A model generated the notes under the pieces. It made no database searches. It was not told where the DNA came from and was given only the letters and a program-made list of their open reading frames with translations. From NCBI GenBank assembly GCA_964615375.1, contig CAZTOW010000067.1, forward strand, positions 1 through 45,711: 45,711 nucleotides of DNA, given 5' to 3'. The DNA comes from CAZKWG01 sp964615375 (GTDB lineage Bacteria; Myxococcota_A; UBA796; CAZKWG01). Position numbers and translations under genes: made by a program. Positions 25,586 through 34,114 of this stretch are shown piece by piece. The number at the start of each line of letters is the position of its first letter. Position 1 is the first letter of the stretch.

Positions 25586-27012
25586 AGCTTCCTCTTGATG
25601 TCCGACAGCCGGGAGGCCATCTCATGCCAGTTGCCCTGGTCCTCTGAGGCGCTCTCGTTGCGCCGGGCCGGGCCGGACCGGTTGGCTGTGTCCGTGTGGC
25701 GCGCCTCCACCGTCATCGCCCGCCCGACCACCTCCGCGACCGCGGTCCCCTGACTCGCGCACGTGGCGTTGGAGTCGTGGCCATACCCGTCGAGCGTGTA
25801 GGTGCCGTCGATCTGAAGGTGCAGGTCGACCCGCGCCCTGCCGAATTCGCACTCCACGATCATGGCCGACTTGCGGTCTCCCTCGACGGCTTGCCGCTGG
25901 CGAACATCCGACAGCGGGCCGTAGATGCCTCTGAGGTGCCCGATGAGGGCCTTTGCGCGCTCTGTCCGGTCCCTCGCCAGATCCGCGAGGGACGGCGCGG
26001 CGGCGGCCATGATGGACGTCTCCTCTTCCAATCGTGCGAGGATCTGCTCGTGCCGTGCCGCTTCGACCTCTGCCCGATCATAGCGCTCATAACCCGTGCG
26101 GGCCTGCTCCGCGACCCGGTCGCACACGAGCAGCGCTTGCTCCCGCTCCCGCATGAACAGGGCCTGCACCAGCGACTCGTCAAGGTCGCGCTTGACCCGA
26201 TCGGCCCGTTCGATCGCGGAGTCTCGCCGCGCATTCAACGTCGCGCGGCGATGTTCGACCTCCCAGCCGAGGTGGCGGGCCTCCACGTCGGAGGTCGAGG
26301 CGAGGGCCAGCGCAGCCGACTCGTCGCCCTGCTGAAGGAGCGTGCGCGCGGCGCCGATCTTGGACTGAATCCCCTTCAGGCTGGCCTCGAGGCCAAGGGG
26401 ACCTACCGAATTCACGTGGAGGCCAAGCTCCCGCTCTGCGAAGACGGCCGCCTGCTCCGCGCGCGCGCGTCGCGACGCCTCCTTCTCGGCTCGGGCCTTT
26501 CGGTCGGCGTCAACCTTGGCGTCCACCTCGCGAATCCGACCAGACAGGCGCTCTTCTGTCTGCTGCCGACGCCGCTCAGCCTCATCGAGGCCGCGGGCGA
26601 GCTCTACGCGCGCCTCCTCAAACTGCCGCCGCACCTCCGCGGCGTGCGCCTTCTGGCGCTCGTCCAACCGCGCGAGCTCCGCTCTGTTCTCCGCCAGATG
26701 GGCTCGGACCTCGGTGAATTGCCGTGTGACGTCCCGCTCCATGCGCTGCTGTGCCCGCTCGAGGCGGTTCTGGACGCGCTGAAGCGCAGTTACATCTTGC
26801 TGAATCGCGGCATTGATCGCGATCTGCTGTCGCAGGTCGTCTCTTGACCGGGCCAGCTCCTGCTCGCGATCGCGGATCCGCGACTGCAGGCGCTGAGCCT
26901 CACGCCGGGCCGTGTCCGCTTCTGCCCGTGCACGGGAGGAATTCCCGCGCTCGAGGGCGCGCTGGTATTCATTGTAGTCGTGATAGGTGTGCCCATCGAC
27001 TGTCCAGCTCAT
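25582..27012 (-). CDS. Coiled-coil protein of unknown function
   Basis: A protein of 476 residues. The N-terminus has an aromatic segment (WTVDGHTYHDYNEYQ). Residues ~20-195 form a long, highly charged coiled coil, a shorter helical region lies at ~200-345, and the C-terminal part looks beta-rich with low complexity at the end. No membrane span or signal peptide is seen. ATGA overlaps on both sides tie it to the AAA+ gene and the 148-residue gene. Long coiled coils occur on the ZorA-like tail and both GrpE-like proteins as well, so assembly through helical bundles is plausible. No family was recognised. Confidence 0.8.
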   Translation of the reverse strand: MSWTVDGHTYHDYNEYQRALERGNSSRARAEADTARREAQRLQSRIRDREQELARSRDDLRQQIAINAAIQQDVTALQRVQNRLERAQQRMERDVTRQFTEVRAHLAENRAELARLDERQKAHAAEVRRQFEEARVELARGLDEAERRRQQTEERLSGRIREVDAKVDADRKARAEKEASRRARAEQAAVFAERELGLHVNSVGPLGLEASLKGIQSKIGAARTLLQQGDESAALALASTSDVEARHLGWEVEHRRATLNARRDSAIERADRVKRDLDESLVQALFMREREQALLVCDRVAEQARTGYERYDRAEVEAARHEQILARLEEETSIMAAAAPSLADLARDRTERAKALIGHLRGIYGPLSDVRQRQAVEGDRKSAMIVECEFGRARVDLHLQIDGTYTLDGYGHDSNATCASQGTAVAEVVGRAMTVEARHTDTANRSGPARRNESASEDQGNWHEMASRLSDIKRKL

Positions 27013-27455
27013 CGTCCCTCCATGGCGTCCGTTCTGACCAGCAGGTCAAGGAGCTCGAGCAAGCGACGGAGGGTCGCTGTGCGCTCCTGCCCGACTTGAA
27101 TCGCGCCTTCGGTGGAGCGGATTCGCGCTTCGATCTCCCGGGTCTCAGCGCTCGCGCGCTCCAGCTCTTCCGCGAGGTCCCTCAGGAGCGCGGGCCCGAT
27201 CACGCGGGCCTCGTGCCGTGCGGCGAGCTGCACGAGGGCGGCGGGACACCCTGGAGGCAGAGTCAGCGAGCCGAGCTGCAGGTGCTGCCGAACGACATCC
27301 GCCTTTCGGCGAAGAGCCGCGGCGTCGTCGGGGGGCGGTGCCGAGGTCTGCGGGATCTCGGCCAGGAGGAGCGCGGCCTCCGCCCGAACGTCGCGCCCTT
27401 GCGCGTGCGCGAGCTCGAGCGCCTCCAGCCTCGCGTGTACATCAAACACGGACAC
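27009..27455 (-). CDS. Small helical protein of unknown function
   Basis: A protein of 148 residues from GTG 27455 (VSVFDVHARLEALEL). The open frame extends upstream to 27575, but that part is antisense-like and overlaps the preceding gene, so the GTG just before the preceding stop is preferred; GTG 27449 is equally possible. The sequence is almost entirely helical, with an Ala/Leu/Glu-rich C-terminal half (LLRDLAEELERASAETREIE). It is one of a run of four short to mid-size helical proteins between the vWA-like and AAA+ genes. The function is unknown. Confidence 0.7.
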   Translation of the reverse strand: MSVFDVHARLEALELAHAQGRDVRAEAALLLAEIPQTSAPPPDDAAALRRKADVVRQHLQLGSLTLPPGCPAALVQLAARHEARVIGPALLRDLAEELERASAETREIEARIRSTEGAIQVGQERTATLRRLLELLDLLVRTDAMEGR

Positions 27456-28176
27456 GTCGCACCTCCGCCAACACGTCCATCGGGACTCGCCAGGCGGCCT
27501 CGAGGGACGCGTCGACCAGCGCGGGATCGAGGACCTCCGTCCGATACCTGTGGAGCTGAGCCGGACCACTCGCACAGATAGCGTCCGTCACGGAGGGGGC
27601 GACCGCGTGCCGCTCGGTGAGCTCACGCCGCAGCTTCAGCTGGTCGGACGTGAGCGTCTCCAACTCACGGGTGAGCTGGATCGCGACAGAGCGGCGACCA
27701 TCCGTCGCCTTCGCGGCGTCGGCCACCGCCGCCAGGCGCCCCTCGACCTCAGCCCGAACGATCGCCCGGATGTCTCGCCTCTTCAGCTCCCCTTCGAGCG
27801 CCGCGGCGGTCAGGTCGCTTCGTTTCAACAGCTCTTCGGCCTCGGCCACCACCTCGGCGTCTTCGCGTGAGCGCCGCGCGATGATGCGGTCACGACAGAG
27901 ACTGAGCAGGCGCAGGCCCTCGTCGCGCGCCTCATCGCGAAGCCGGGTCTGCCGCCGCGCCAGCTCTTCGCGAAGCTGCTCCCTCCGAGCGCTCAGCGTG
28001 GCCACACGCTGCGCCAGGGCGTCTCGCTCCTCCCCGAGCGTCTGGGGGTGCTCCACGCTCGACAGCTGAGCGTTGAGCTCAGCCACGCTCCTCGCGAGCT
28101 CAGCTCGAACCTGATCTCGCTGGCGGCGCGCGCCAGCTCCAACCCGCTTCGCCCATCCCTCGAGGACGTCGCTCAT
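27442..28176 (-). CDS. Coiled-coil protein of unknown function
   Basis: A protein of 244 residues from ATG 28176, overlapping the preceding stop by ATGA. It is highly charged and helical throughout (long Arg/Glu/Leu heptads at ~10-110 and ~115-195), followed by a less helical ~50-residue tail (AICASGPAQLHRYRTEVLDPA). There are no membrane spans. Its 3' end overlaps the start of the next gene by about 14 bases. It probably pairs with the neighbouring coiled-coil proteins; no family was recognised. Confidence 0.76.
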   Translation of the reverse strand: MSDVLEGWAKRVGAGARRQRDQVRAELARSVAELNAQLSSVEHPQTLGEERDALAQRVATLSARREQLREELARRQTRLRDEARDEGLRLLSLCRDRIIARRSREDAEVVAEAEELLKRSDLTAAALEGELKRRDIRAIVRAEVEGRLAAVADAAKATDGRRSVAIQLTRELETLTSDQLKLRRELTERHAVAPSVTDAICASGPAQLHRYRTEVLDPALVDASLEAAWRVPMDVLAEVRRVRV

Positions 28177-28583
28177 GTCAGCATGCCCTCCAGCTCAGCG
28201 ACCTCGCGCTCGAGCCCGCTCTGCTCCGCGCGGAGCGCATACACCTCGTCCACCAGCGCCTTGAGGTCTCCAACACGCTCCTGAGCGCGTTCGAGCGCCG
28301 CGCGCAGTCTCGACTCTTCGGCTCGCAGGGCCTGAATCTCTGGCGTGTCCACCAACCCGTCACCTGCCGTGTCGCTGTCGCCGGACTCGATGATGGCGAG
28401 GAGCTCGGCGGCCAGCGCGCGCGACAGGAGCGCCTGGTGAAGGAGCCGAAGCGCGCCGACACAGCGCTGCTCTCCCTCCGGGCCCGCCTCCAGGATGTCG
28501 AGGCGGATGGCCTCGATACAGCCCATCGCGCCTCGCTGCTCGGCGATGTCTCGCCAGCGCCTGGCCAGCCCCTGTAGCGTCAT
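28173..28583 (-). CDS. Small helical protein of unknown function
   Basis: A protein of 136 residues from ATG 28583, with ATGA overlaps on both sides. The first ~65 residues are helical with hydrophobic faces (GALRLLHQALLSRALAAEL), there is a Gly/Asp turn near 67-77, and a C-terminal coiled coil runs from ~82 to 135 (LRAEESRLRAALERAQERVG). It looks like a dimerising adaptor. No family was recognised; its existence is supported by tight coupling and consistent codon use. Confidence 0.74.
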   Translation of the reverse strand: MTLQGLARRWRDIAEQRGAMGCIEAIRLDILEAGPEGEQRCVGALRLLHQALLSRALAAELLAIIESGDSDTAGDGLVDTPEIQALRAEESRLRAALERAQERVGDLKALVDEVYALRAEQSGLEREVAELEGMLT

Positions 28584-30136
28584 CGGACCTCCAGTCCGCG
28601 GGTTCGGATCCCAATTCTCGTCTTCTCTGGCGCTGCGGTCGCGTCGAGCGCCGCGCGGACTCCGCGCAACACGCCTTCGCGGTCCGCAGGCTGGGTGACG
28701 AGCGTGACCGACTCGGCGAGGGCGGTCGAGACGAGACCTTGGACTCGCCGAGCCTGGTCGTGCATGCGCCGATGATCAGGGTGGCACTGGTCATGCTCCA
28801 TGAACAGCCAGCAGACGGGGATGCCCAGGGCTGCGGCGCGTTCCAGCTCAAGTATCCAGCCTGGATCCTGGCGACGCACCGACGTCATCGGCCCGAGGGC
28901 CCTCACCACCTTGTGAAACGGGCAGTTCCTCACGAGGGGTGGGTATGGCGGCGAGTCGCCCACGATCAACACGGCGCCTCGGCGCCCCCGGTCAGCCTCC
29001 AGGGTGTTGAGCGCGTCCCGCAGACCGTACTGGATGGGGTCCCAGAGGTCCAGCCCCGGAGACCACGTCGCTCCTTGAAAAAGGCGCCCCAGAGCGCCGG
29101 GCCGCTCAGTTCCTGCAGAGTGGACCTCACTGGCCGGTCGGTCCAGCCCGGTGAGCCAGCTCACGCCGTCTCCTGGCACGTCGGCGACCCACCACCCGTC
29201 GACGAGCACATCCGCGCCGGCGAGCGCGGCGTCGAGCGCGTCGGCGAGCGAGAGCCGCAGCTCTCGATTGAGGTCCGCCGGCCGCAGGCTGGGTTGCTGA
29301 TCTTCTACAAGGTCGTAGCGCGTGGGGCCAGGGCCACCACGCCTGCCGCCCCCGAGAACGGTCATCAGCGCATCGCTCCAGGCCGCTCGGTCCGGGCAGG
29401 TTCGATCCAGGATGACCGCGAGTCGCTGCGCGACCCGATGAGAAGATGCGCGGGCCGGGGCTGGAGCTCGGGCGCGTCGCAGGCCCCCCAGGCTCCCGTC
29501 GTCTCCACGATAGGTGAGCCGCCACCTCTCCAGGCCTGATCGGATCTCGACGTCGATCTCCAGCACGCCCTTTGGCGGACCTGAGGCGACGATGAACCAG
29601 TCTGGCTTGGGTAAGGGGGCGTCCACCGCCGACATTGCCGAGACGCCAACCCGAAGATCGGCGTTCGCCCCTCTGGGTAGCTCTACGGGGATCGCGAGGG
29701 GGAGGTCGACGTCGGTGAACCGCACCTCGCGGTCCAGCTGCACGATGACCATGGTCGTCTTGCCGTCCTCGAGAATCTCCTGCTCGTCTGCCAGGAGCTT
29801 GATGCCCCGGTGAAAGAGCGTTCCTTCATCATCGCAGAGGACGGCTTCGATGTCTGGTAGCGCCATGAGCGCTTCGATCCAATCATCCTGATCGACCTCC
29901 CTTGACGGCAGCAGGAGTACACATCGGTGTCCAGAGTCGCGGACGTCCCGCACGAGGGCGGTCACGCCATGCACCTGCAACGGTGTGCGGCGCCCCCCCC
30001 CCTTCGCCCAGGCGCGTTGATGGTGAATGCTCGCCGCGGGTGCAGCTCCGCGGAGGTCCACGATCACGAAGTCCGTCACGCGGCCGAGCAGGTCGGCCAG
30101 GGCCTGGAGCTGGACCGGGCTGAGCTCGGTGCTCAT
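28580..30136 (-). CDS. vWA-like protein, cytoplasmic
   Basis: A protein of 518 residues from ATG 30136, which overlaps the preceding stop by ATGA; a longer frame to 30163 exists but lacks support. No signal peptide or span, so cytoplasmic. The middle and C-terminal parts show a Rossmann-type alternation of strands and helices: LAVILDRTCPDRAAW near residue 250, then AVLIVGDSPPYPP near 395 and IPVCWLFMEHDQCHPDHRRM near 440. This order fits a von Willebrand A fold in which the metal-binding DxSxS is altered to DRTCPD. I call it vWA-like with a possibly degenerate metal site; another nucleotide-binding fold is possible. It lies between the GTPase-associated gene and the coiled-coil genes. Confidence 0.72.
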   Translation of the reverse strand: MSTELSPVQLQALADLLGRVTDFVIVDLRGAAPAASIHHQRAWAKGGGRRTPLQVHGVTALVRDVRDSGHRCVLLLPSREVDQDDWIEALMALPDIEAVLCDDEGTLFHRGIKLLADEQEILEDGKTTMVIVQLDREVRFTDVDLPLAIPVELPRGANADLRVGVSAMSAVDAPLPKPDWFIVASGPPKGVLEIDVEIRSGLERWRLTYRGDDGSLGGLRRARAPAPARASSHRVAQRLAVILDRTCPDRAAWSDALMTVLGGGRRGGPGPTRYDLVEDQQPSLRPADLNRELRLSLADALDAALAGADVLVDGWWVADVPGDGVSWLTGLDRPASEVHSAGTERPGALGRLFQGATWSPGLDLWDPIQYGLRDALNTLEADRGRRGAVLIVGDSPPYPPLVRNCPFHKVVRALGPMTSVRRQDPGWILELERAAALGIPVCWLFMEHDQCHPDHRRMHDQARRVQGLVSTALAESVTLVTQPADREGVLRGVRAALDATAAPEKTRIGIRTRGLEVR

Positions 30137-32580
30137 CTTGATGACTCCTGCCAATGGGACCACCCCAGCTGCTCGACCGCCGCCCGTGTCCAGGCTGGTC
30201 TCCTGGCGGCGGCGGCCGGATCAGGGGGGGGCGGACGTACGAGCGGTGGTCTGACCAACAGGGTGTGCATGAGCGCTTCCAGTAACGCGGGCTCGTCCGC
30301 ATCTATCATCGTACGGGACATCCAGGGGCGGAGAACCTCTTCTATGGGGTCCAGGATCGGGAGCAGCTCGACCACCATGATCGCGGGCACGTCGGGTGCG
30401 CGGGCGGGTCGAAGACCCAGGAGCCGCTCCCGGAGGAAAGAGCAGAGGTCCGGAGGGAGCGGCCGCGCAGACAGGACGCGCTCGAGCGCCGCGGCCCGAT
30501 CCTCCGCGCGCCAGTCTCCCGCCCAGCGCACCGCCTGCGCGCAGAGCGCCCGCGCGGGCAGCCCATCTGCCACGCGAGTGAGGAGCGCGAGGCTCAGCGT
30601 GTGGCTTCCCTGCAGGGCCGCCATCACGGCGGCGGCCTCGGCCCCGGCGGGTTGGGCCGAGACTCTCCCGCAGATCCAGGCCACGATCCCGTGCGGGACC
30701 CCGCACTCCCAGCGTCGCCAGAAGGCGGCGTCGCGGATGGCCTGGGCCAGGATGGGGTCGAGCCGCGCCTCCCAGGCCGCGGGCACCTCAACAGGGGGAG
30801 CTCTCCGGCAGTCGATCAGCGCCAAGACCGCCGAGTCAACATCCGCCAACTCCAGCAGGTCGGGATCAGCACAGGCCACGCCGAGGGCGTTCAGCTCTTG
30901 ACGATGCAAGACGCCTGCATCGCGAAGCTGACGCAACACCCTCACCTGGTCCTGGGGGATCGGAACCTGCTCTACGAGGTCGAGGGCCTCCGCCAGGAGG
31001 ACCCGAAGCGGAGCCCCCCCATCGAATCCGAGGTCTTTGAGCAGGGTGAGCAGAGTCACTCCTGATGCGACGCGCTCCTTTCGCCAACGCGCGACGCGCG
31101 CGAGCGCGTGTGACGGGCTCACCTCACCAGCCGTCGCTGCGCCTCGCAGCCAGGCGTCTGCGGCCGCTGTCCACCCCGCATCAGGATCTGCCGGGTGGGG
31201 CATCCCAGCGCGCGGAGGCCAACGCTCGACCCACCAGTAGCGCCAGCGTGTGTCACGACACAGCGCGGGCGCGACGAGGGTGAGGTCAGGCAGCTCTTCG
31301 TGCTCTGGAGAGGCCTCCGGAGGCGGAACATCGGGGACTCTTTCAAGCGACCGCCCATGGGCGAGCGCGGCAGCGAGCTCGGGCGGGAGCCCGGCCTGCT
31401 CGAGCGCGCGTTCGTAGTGGTCGCGGATGACCGCGGGCGGGTGGAGGCTCACCAGCGCGGCTAGCGCACGCGCGGAGAGACGGGCGATGAGGCCTGCCTG
31501 CTCCAACGTCGCGAACGAGGCGCTGACATTGGAGTCAGTGGGCAAGCGCCCATCCTGCAGTGAGGCCCACAGCGTCGCCGCTTCAGGAGGGAGGAGGTGC
31601 TCGATACCTCCGGCACCGGGGCCGAACAGCCTCAGAAAGCGGTCGAGCCGATCGGCGCTCGAGCCCAACAGCCCGGCCACGAGCGGCGCATCGGTCGAAG
31701 AGAGGCGATCAGCGACGGACTCCAGCTCGTCAGGTCCGAGCGATCCGTCGTTCAACCACGCTGCGACCACGGCGCGCGGGGCACGAGCGAGCGAAAAAGC
31801 TCGATTGGAGCTCAGCAACCACCGCCAGGATGGCTCGGACAGCGGCACATCGTCGGCCAGCTCGCCGAGCAACGCAGCGCTGAGCAGATCGAGTCGCTGG
31901 TCGCGGCCGGGAGCGACGGCTCGCAGGGAGTCGAGGTCGAGCTCGAGGAGCTGGCGTCGTTCGACCTCGGCGAGCCTACGCCACAGGTATGAGACGTACT
32001 CGTCGTCTGCTTCGTGTGCCTCAGACAGGACCAGACCCGTGCCGTCTGGCCACCTTCCGGGCAAGGCCCGGGGCAGCAGCGCGATCCACATGAGCCTCGG
32101 ATAGGCTGCAAGCACCGTGGAGACTGATCCAACCTCGCGCACGAAGGCTCGGGGTTCGTCTGCCAGAGCGAGCTGAAGGAGGGCGACGGAGATCTCATCG
32201 TCGTCGGACCGGCGGGCTGGCTGACCCGGAGGGAACTCGCTTCCATCCGGGCCATTTCGCTCTGGGCGCCAGCCGTTATAGGCGGCGACGAGCAGCTCGC
32301 CCGGCGCCATCTCCTGAGGTTGCGGCACCACACGAGCGAGCGCGGCTTGCCGGACGGGCCGCCCTGCGTTGTCGCTGCGGCGGTCCTGCGAGAGCCTCAG
32401 TATCCATTGGGCGCCACCCCGACGTAGGAGCACGACCGAGACGTCGTTCCCGCTGCTGGAATGAGCCTGAAGCCAGGCGCCCGCCTCCGCGGCGAGCTCG
32501 CCGCTGGGCGCGCGATCCCACGTGTAGTCTTCGCCGCCCGCGAGCTTCGACAACACCGCAGTGCCGACGACGCGAGGCAC
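30133..32580 (-). CDS. Large GTPase-partner protein of unknown function
   Basis: A protein of 815 residues if GTG 32580, two bases after the GTPase stop, is used; GTG 32610 in the same frame (825 residues, 28-base overlap) is the alternative. The N-terminal ~150 residues are beta/alpha with Trp and Gly; the remainder is a long Leu/Ala-rich helical region resembling repeats. There are no membrane spans. Pairing of a small GTPase with a directly following large helical protein is reminiscent of the GTPase-associated protein 1 (GAP1) arrangement in predicted conflict systems. That is from memory of the family concept, and I could not match defining residues. It probably binds the upstream GTPase. 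Confidence 0.78.
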   Translation of the reverse strand: MPRVVGTAVLSKLAGGEDYTWDRAPSGELAAEAGAWLQAHSSSGNDVSVVLLRRGGAQWILRLSQDRRSDNAGRPVRQAALARVVPQPQEMAPGELLVAAYNGWRPERNGPDGSEFPPGQPARRSDDDEISVALLQLALADEPRAFVREVGSVSTVLAAYPRLMWIALLPRALPGRWPDGTGLVLSEAHEADDEYVSYLWRRLAEVERRQLLELDLDSLRAVAPGRDQRLDLLSAALLGELADDVPLSEPSWRWLLSSNRAFSLARAPRAVVAAWLNDGSLGPDELESVADRLSSTDAPLVAGLLGSSADRLDRFLRLFGPGAGGIEHLLPPEAATLWASLQDGRLPTDSNVSASFATLEQAGLIARLSARALAALVSLHPPAVIRDHYERALEQAGLPPELAAALAHGRSLERVPDVPPPEASPEHEELPDLTLVAPALCRDTRWRYWWVERWPPRAGMPHPADPDAGWTAAADAWLRGAATAGEVSPSHALARVARWRKERVASGVTLLTLLKDLGFDGGAPLRVLLAEALDLVEQVPIPQDQVRVLRQLRDAGVLHRQELNALGVACADPDLLELADVDSAVLALIDCRRAPPVEVPAAWEARLDPILAQAIRDAAFWRRWECGVPHGIVAWICGRVSAQPAGAEAAAVMAALQGSHTLSLALLTRVADGLPARALCAQAVRWAGDWRAEDRAAALERVLSARPLPPDLCSFLRERLLGLRPARAPDVPAIMVVELLPILDPIEEVLRPWMSRTMIDADEPALLEALMHTLLVRPPLVRPPPPDPAAAARRPAWTRAAVEQLGWSHWQESSR

Positions 32581-32582
32581 GG

Positions 32583-33386
32583 CTACAGTCCCATCCGCTG
32601 GAGGAGCCACTCAATGGGCTCGACCACCCCTCGTGGGCGGATGCCAAACGGCAGGACCAGCCCATACTCCCCGAGGATCATCGCCGGGGAGCCCTGCTCC
32701 TCGTGATAACCGAAGCATGATGACGGCCACACCGCGTCGCCGAACCGCGCGATCATGGCCGCGTGGGGTTGGCACCAGGCGTGATCTGCCCACCAACGAG
32801 GTCGTCTCTGCCACGCCGGATCCGCGCGCAGCAGGGACCGCTCGACCTTCGTGAAGACGAGCGCACGTGGCTTGTCGGGGCAGAATGCCCAGGCTCCGTC
32901 GATCGCGTTGAGCTGCCGGCCGAGCTCGTCGGCGTTCCACTCCACGAGGAACAGCACAGAGCTCGCCTCTTGGAGCCAGGCGCGGGCATCCGGAGAGCGC
33001 GCGACCTCGCGCGTGAGGCCCCCTTTGACGTCGCGGATTCTGAGTCTTCCCCCATTCTTAAGCGCGAGGTCCAGATCGATCTTGCCGGCGCTCGTCGCCT
33101 CGACGAGGCGCCCATTGGTCAGGTTCTGCCAGCTTTCGAAGAGGATCGTTGTCAACGCCTCGGCCGACGCGCCCAGGTCAACCGCTCGCAGCCGTCCGGG
33201 CTCGCAAAAAAAGGCCGCCGACAGAAGCGTCGTCTTGCCTACCTGTGTGTCTCCCCACAAGAGCAGCGTGTGATCGGCGCGCCGGTCGCGGAGATTGCGC
33301 GCATCGTCTGCGGCCGGAGCCCCAGAAGGGCGCCCAGCCAAAGGAGGTTCGCTGCTCAGGCTGTGGGTGGTCTCGTGGCTCAGCAT
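32583..33386 (-). CDS. Small P-loop GTPase (TRAFAC-like), first gene of minus operon
   Basis: A protein of 267 residues from ATG 33386, chosen because GAGGGG lies eight bases upstream; the longer frame to 33452 has no such site. After a ~38-residue disordered lead, Walker A GDTQVGKT spans 45-52. A switch-II/Walker B-like RIRDVKGG follows with D119, strand VLFLVEWNAD at 144, and TKVE at 179-182 in the place of the NKxD base-recognition motif. The order fits a TRAFAC-class GTPase. As the first gene of the minus operon it is the likely regulatory switch for the downstream vWA-like, AAA+ and radical-SAM proteins. The nucleotide preference (GTP over ATP) is inferred from TKxE. Confidence 0.8.
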   Translation of the reverse strand: MLSHETTHSLSSEPPLAGRPSGAPAADDARNLRDRRADHTLLLWGDTQVGKTTLLSAAFFCEPGRLRAVDLGASAEALTTILFESWQNLTNGRLVEATSAGKIDLDLALKNGGRLRIRDVKGGLTREVARSPDARAWLQEASSVLFLVEWNADELGRQLNAIDGAWAFCPDKPRALVFTKVERSLLRADPAWQRRPRWWADHAWCQPHAAMIARFGDAVWPSSCFGYHEEQGSPAMILGEYGLVLPFGIRPRGVVEPIEWLLQRMGL

Positions 33387-33659
33387 GCGTATACCCCTCG
33401 ATGGCGGCTCAGCGGATATGTGGTCGGCCGGCGACTGGAGATCGGCCCCCACTCGCGAGCGGTGCCAGTTCGGAAGAAAAGCACCGGGCAGCGCATGCGA
33501 GCATGGGGAAAGCCTCCAGAGGTGGCGAGCATGCCATAACTCGTGTGGGATCTGGAAAGTCTGGCGGGTGTGTACTGGCCCAGCGTGAACCGGACTCTCG
33601 TGCCATGCACATAACGAATCCGCGAGGTGCTGGCGAGGGTTTTCCGAGGGATGTTGAGC
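33387..33659. other. Upstream region of the minus operon, no gene seen
   Basis: About 270 bases between the GTPase start and the IS remnant. It must hold the promoter of the nine-gene minus operon, but I found no consensus -35/-10 pair. The ribosome site GAGGGG (33395-33400, minus strand) is the only clear signal. Open frames here are short and overlap neighbours antisense. Confidence 0.4.
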
Positions 33660-33679
33660 GCCAGCTCGGGTGAGCTGGC
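33660..33679 (-). terminator. Stem-loop after transposase remnant
   Basis: GCCAGCTC, loop GGGT, GAGCTGGC: a perfect 8-bp stem four bases beyond the TAA stop of the IS3 remnant. There is no T-run, so it could be a weak terminator or part of an element end. Confidence 0.4.
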
Positions 33680-33683
33680 GGCG

Positions 33684-33909
33684 TTAGGCGCGGAGGGCTC
33701 TTGCGGCTTCGAGTTTGCGGTCTCGTTCGTCGCGGATGTCGTTCTGTCGCCCTTCCATGCGGTCTTTTGGTGTGATGTAGCCGATGGCGCTGTGCAGGCG
33801 GGTGTTGTTGTAGTGGTCGACGAAGCGGGTGATGGTCTCTCGGGCCTCCTCGATGGTGGTCGGCGGGGTGACGCGGATGGCGCCGCACTTGATGGTCTTG
33901 TGATACCGC
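33684..33909 (-). pseudogene. IS3-family transposase OrfB, C-terminal fragment
   Basis: The last ~75 residues match the integrase-core end of IS3-family OrfB: YHKTIKCGAIR, a DDE-domain helix EEARETITRFVDHYNNTRLH, then SAIGYITPKDR and RDRKLEAARALRA with a TAA stop. The catalytic residues and the rest of the protein are absent upstream. At about 33907 the frame continues directly into an IS66 TnpB-like segment, so the open frame to 34088 is a hybrid. It cannot encode an active transposase. Confidence 0.8.
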
Positions 33910-34114
33910 TTGTAGGCCCCCACCCCTCCCCGTCTCCACCCCGCCCATCCTGCCGCGCTGTCCCGCCGCCAGGACACGAACAGGAACCAGTCGCCCTCCA
34001 GCATGTCGCGTCCATGCTCGCACCGGACCAGCCCCGACAGCCCCACGAAGCCCAGCCGCAGGTCCGTCGGGGCTGCCCGAGCGAACACCCGACCTGTCCC
34101 GGTTCCCCGATCAT
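33907..34114 (-). pseudogene. IS66-family TnpB (Orf2), frameshifted and truncated
   Basis: ATG 34114 overlaps the TnpA-like stop by ATGA, as in IS66 elements. The first frame gives MIGEPGQV; after about 34090 a different frame carries the IS66 Orf2 signature VFARAAPTDLRLGFVGLSG and later DWFLFVSWRRD and GVGAYKR. Restoring one base in the GTCGGG stretch joins the two. The protein then stops matching at AYKR, where IS3 transposase sequence takes over. TnpB is an accessory protein for IS66 transposition; this copy is dead. Confidence 0.7.
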
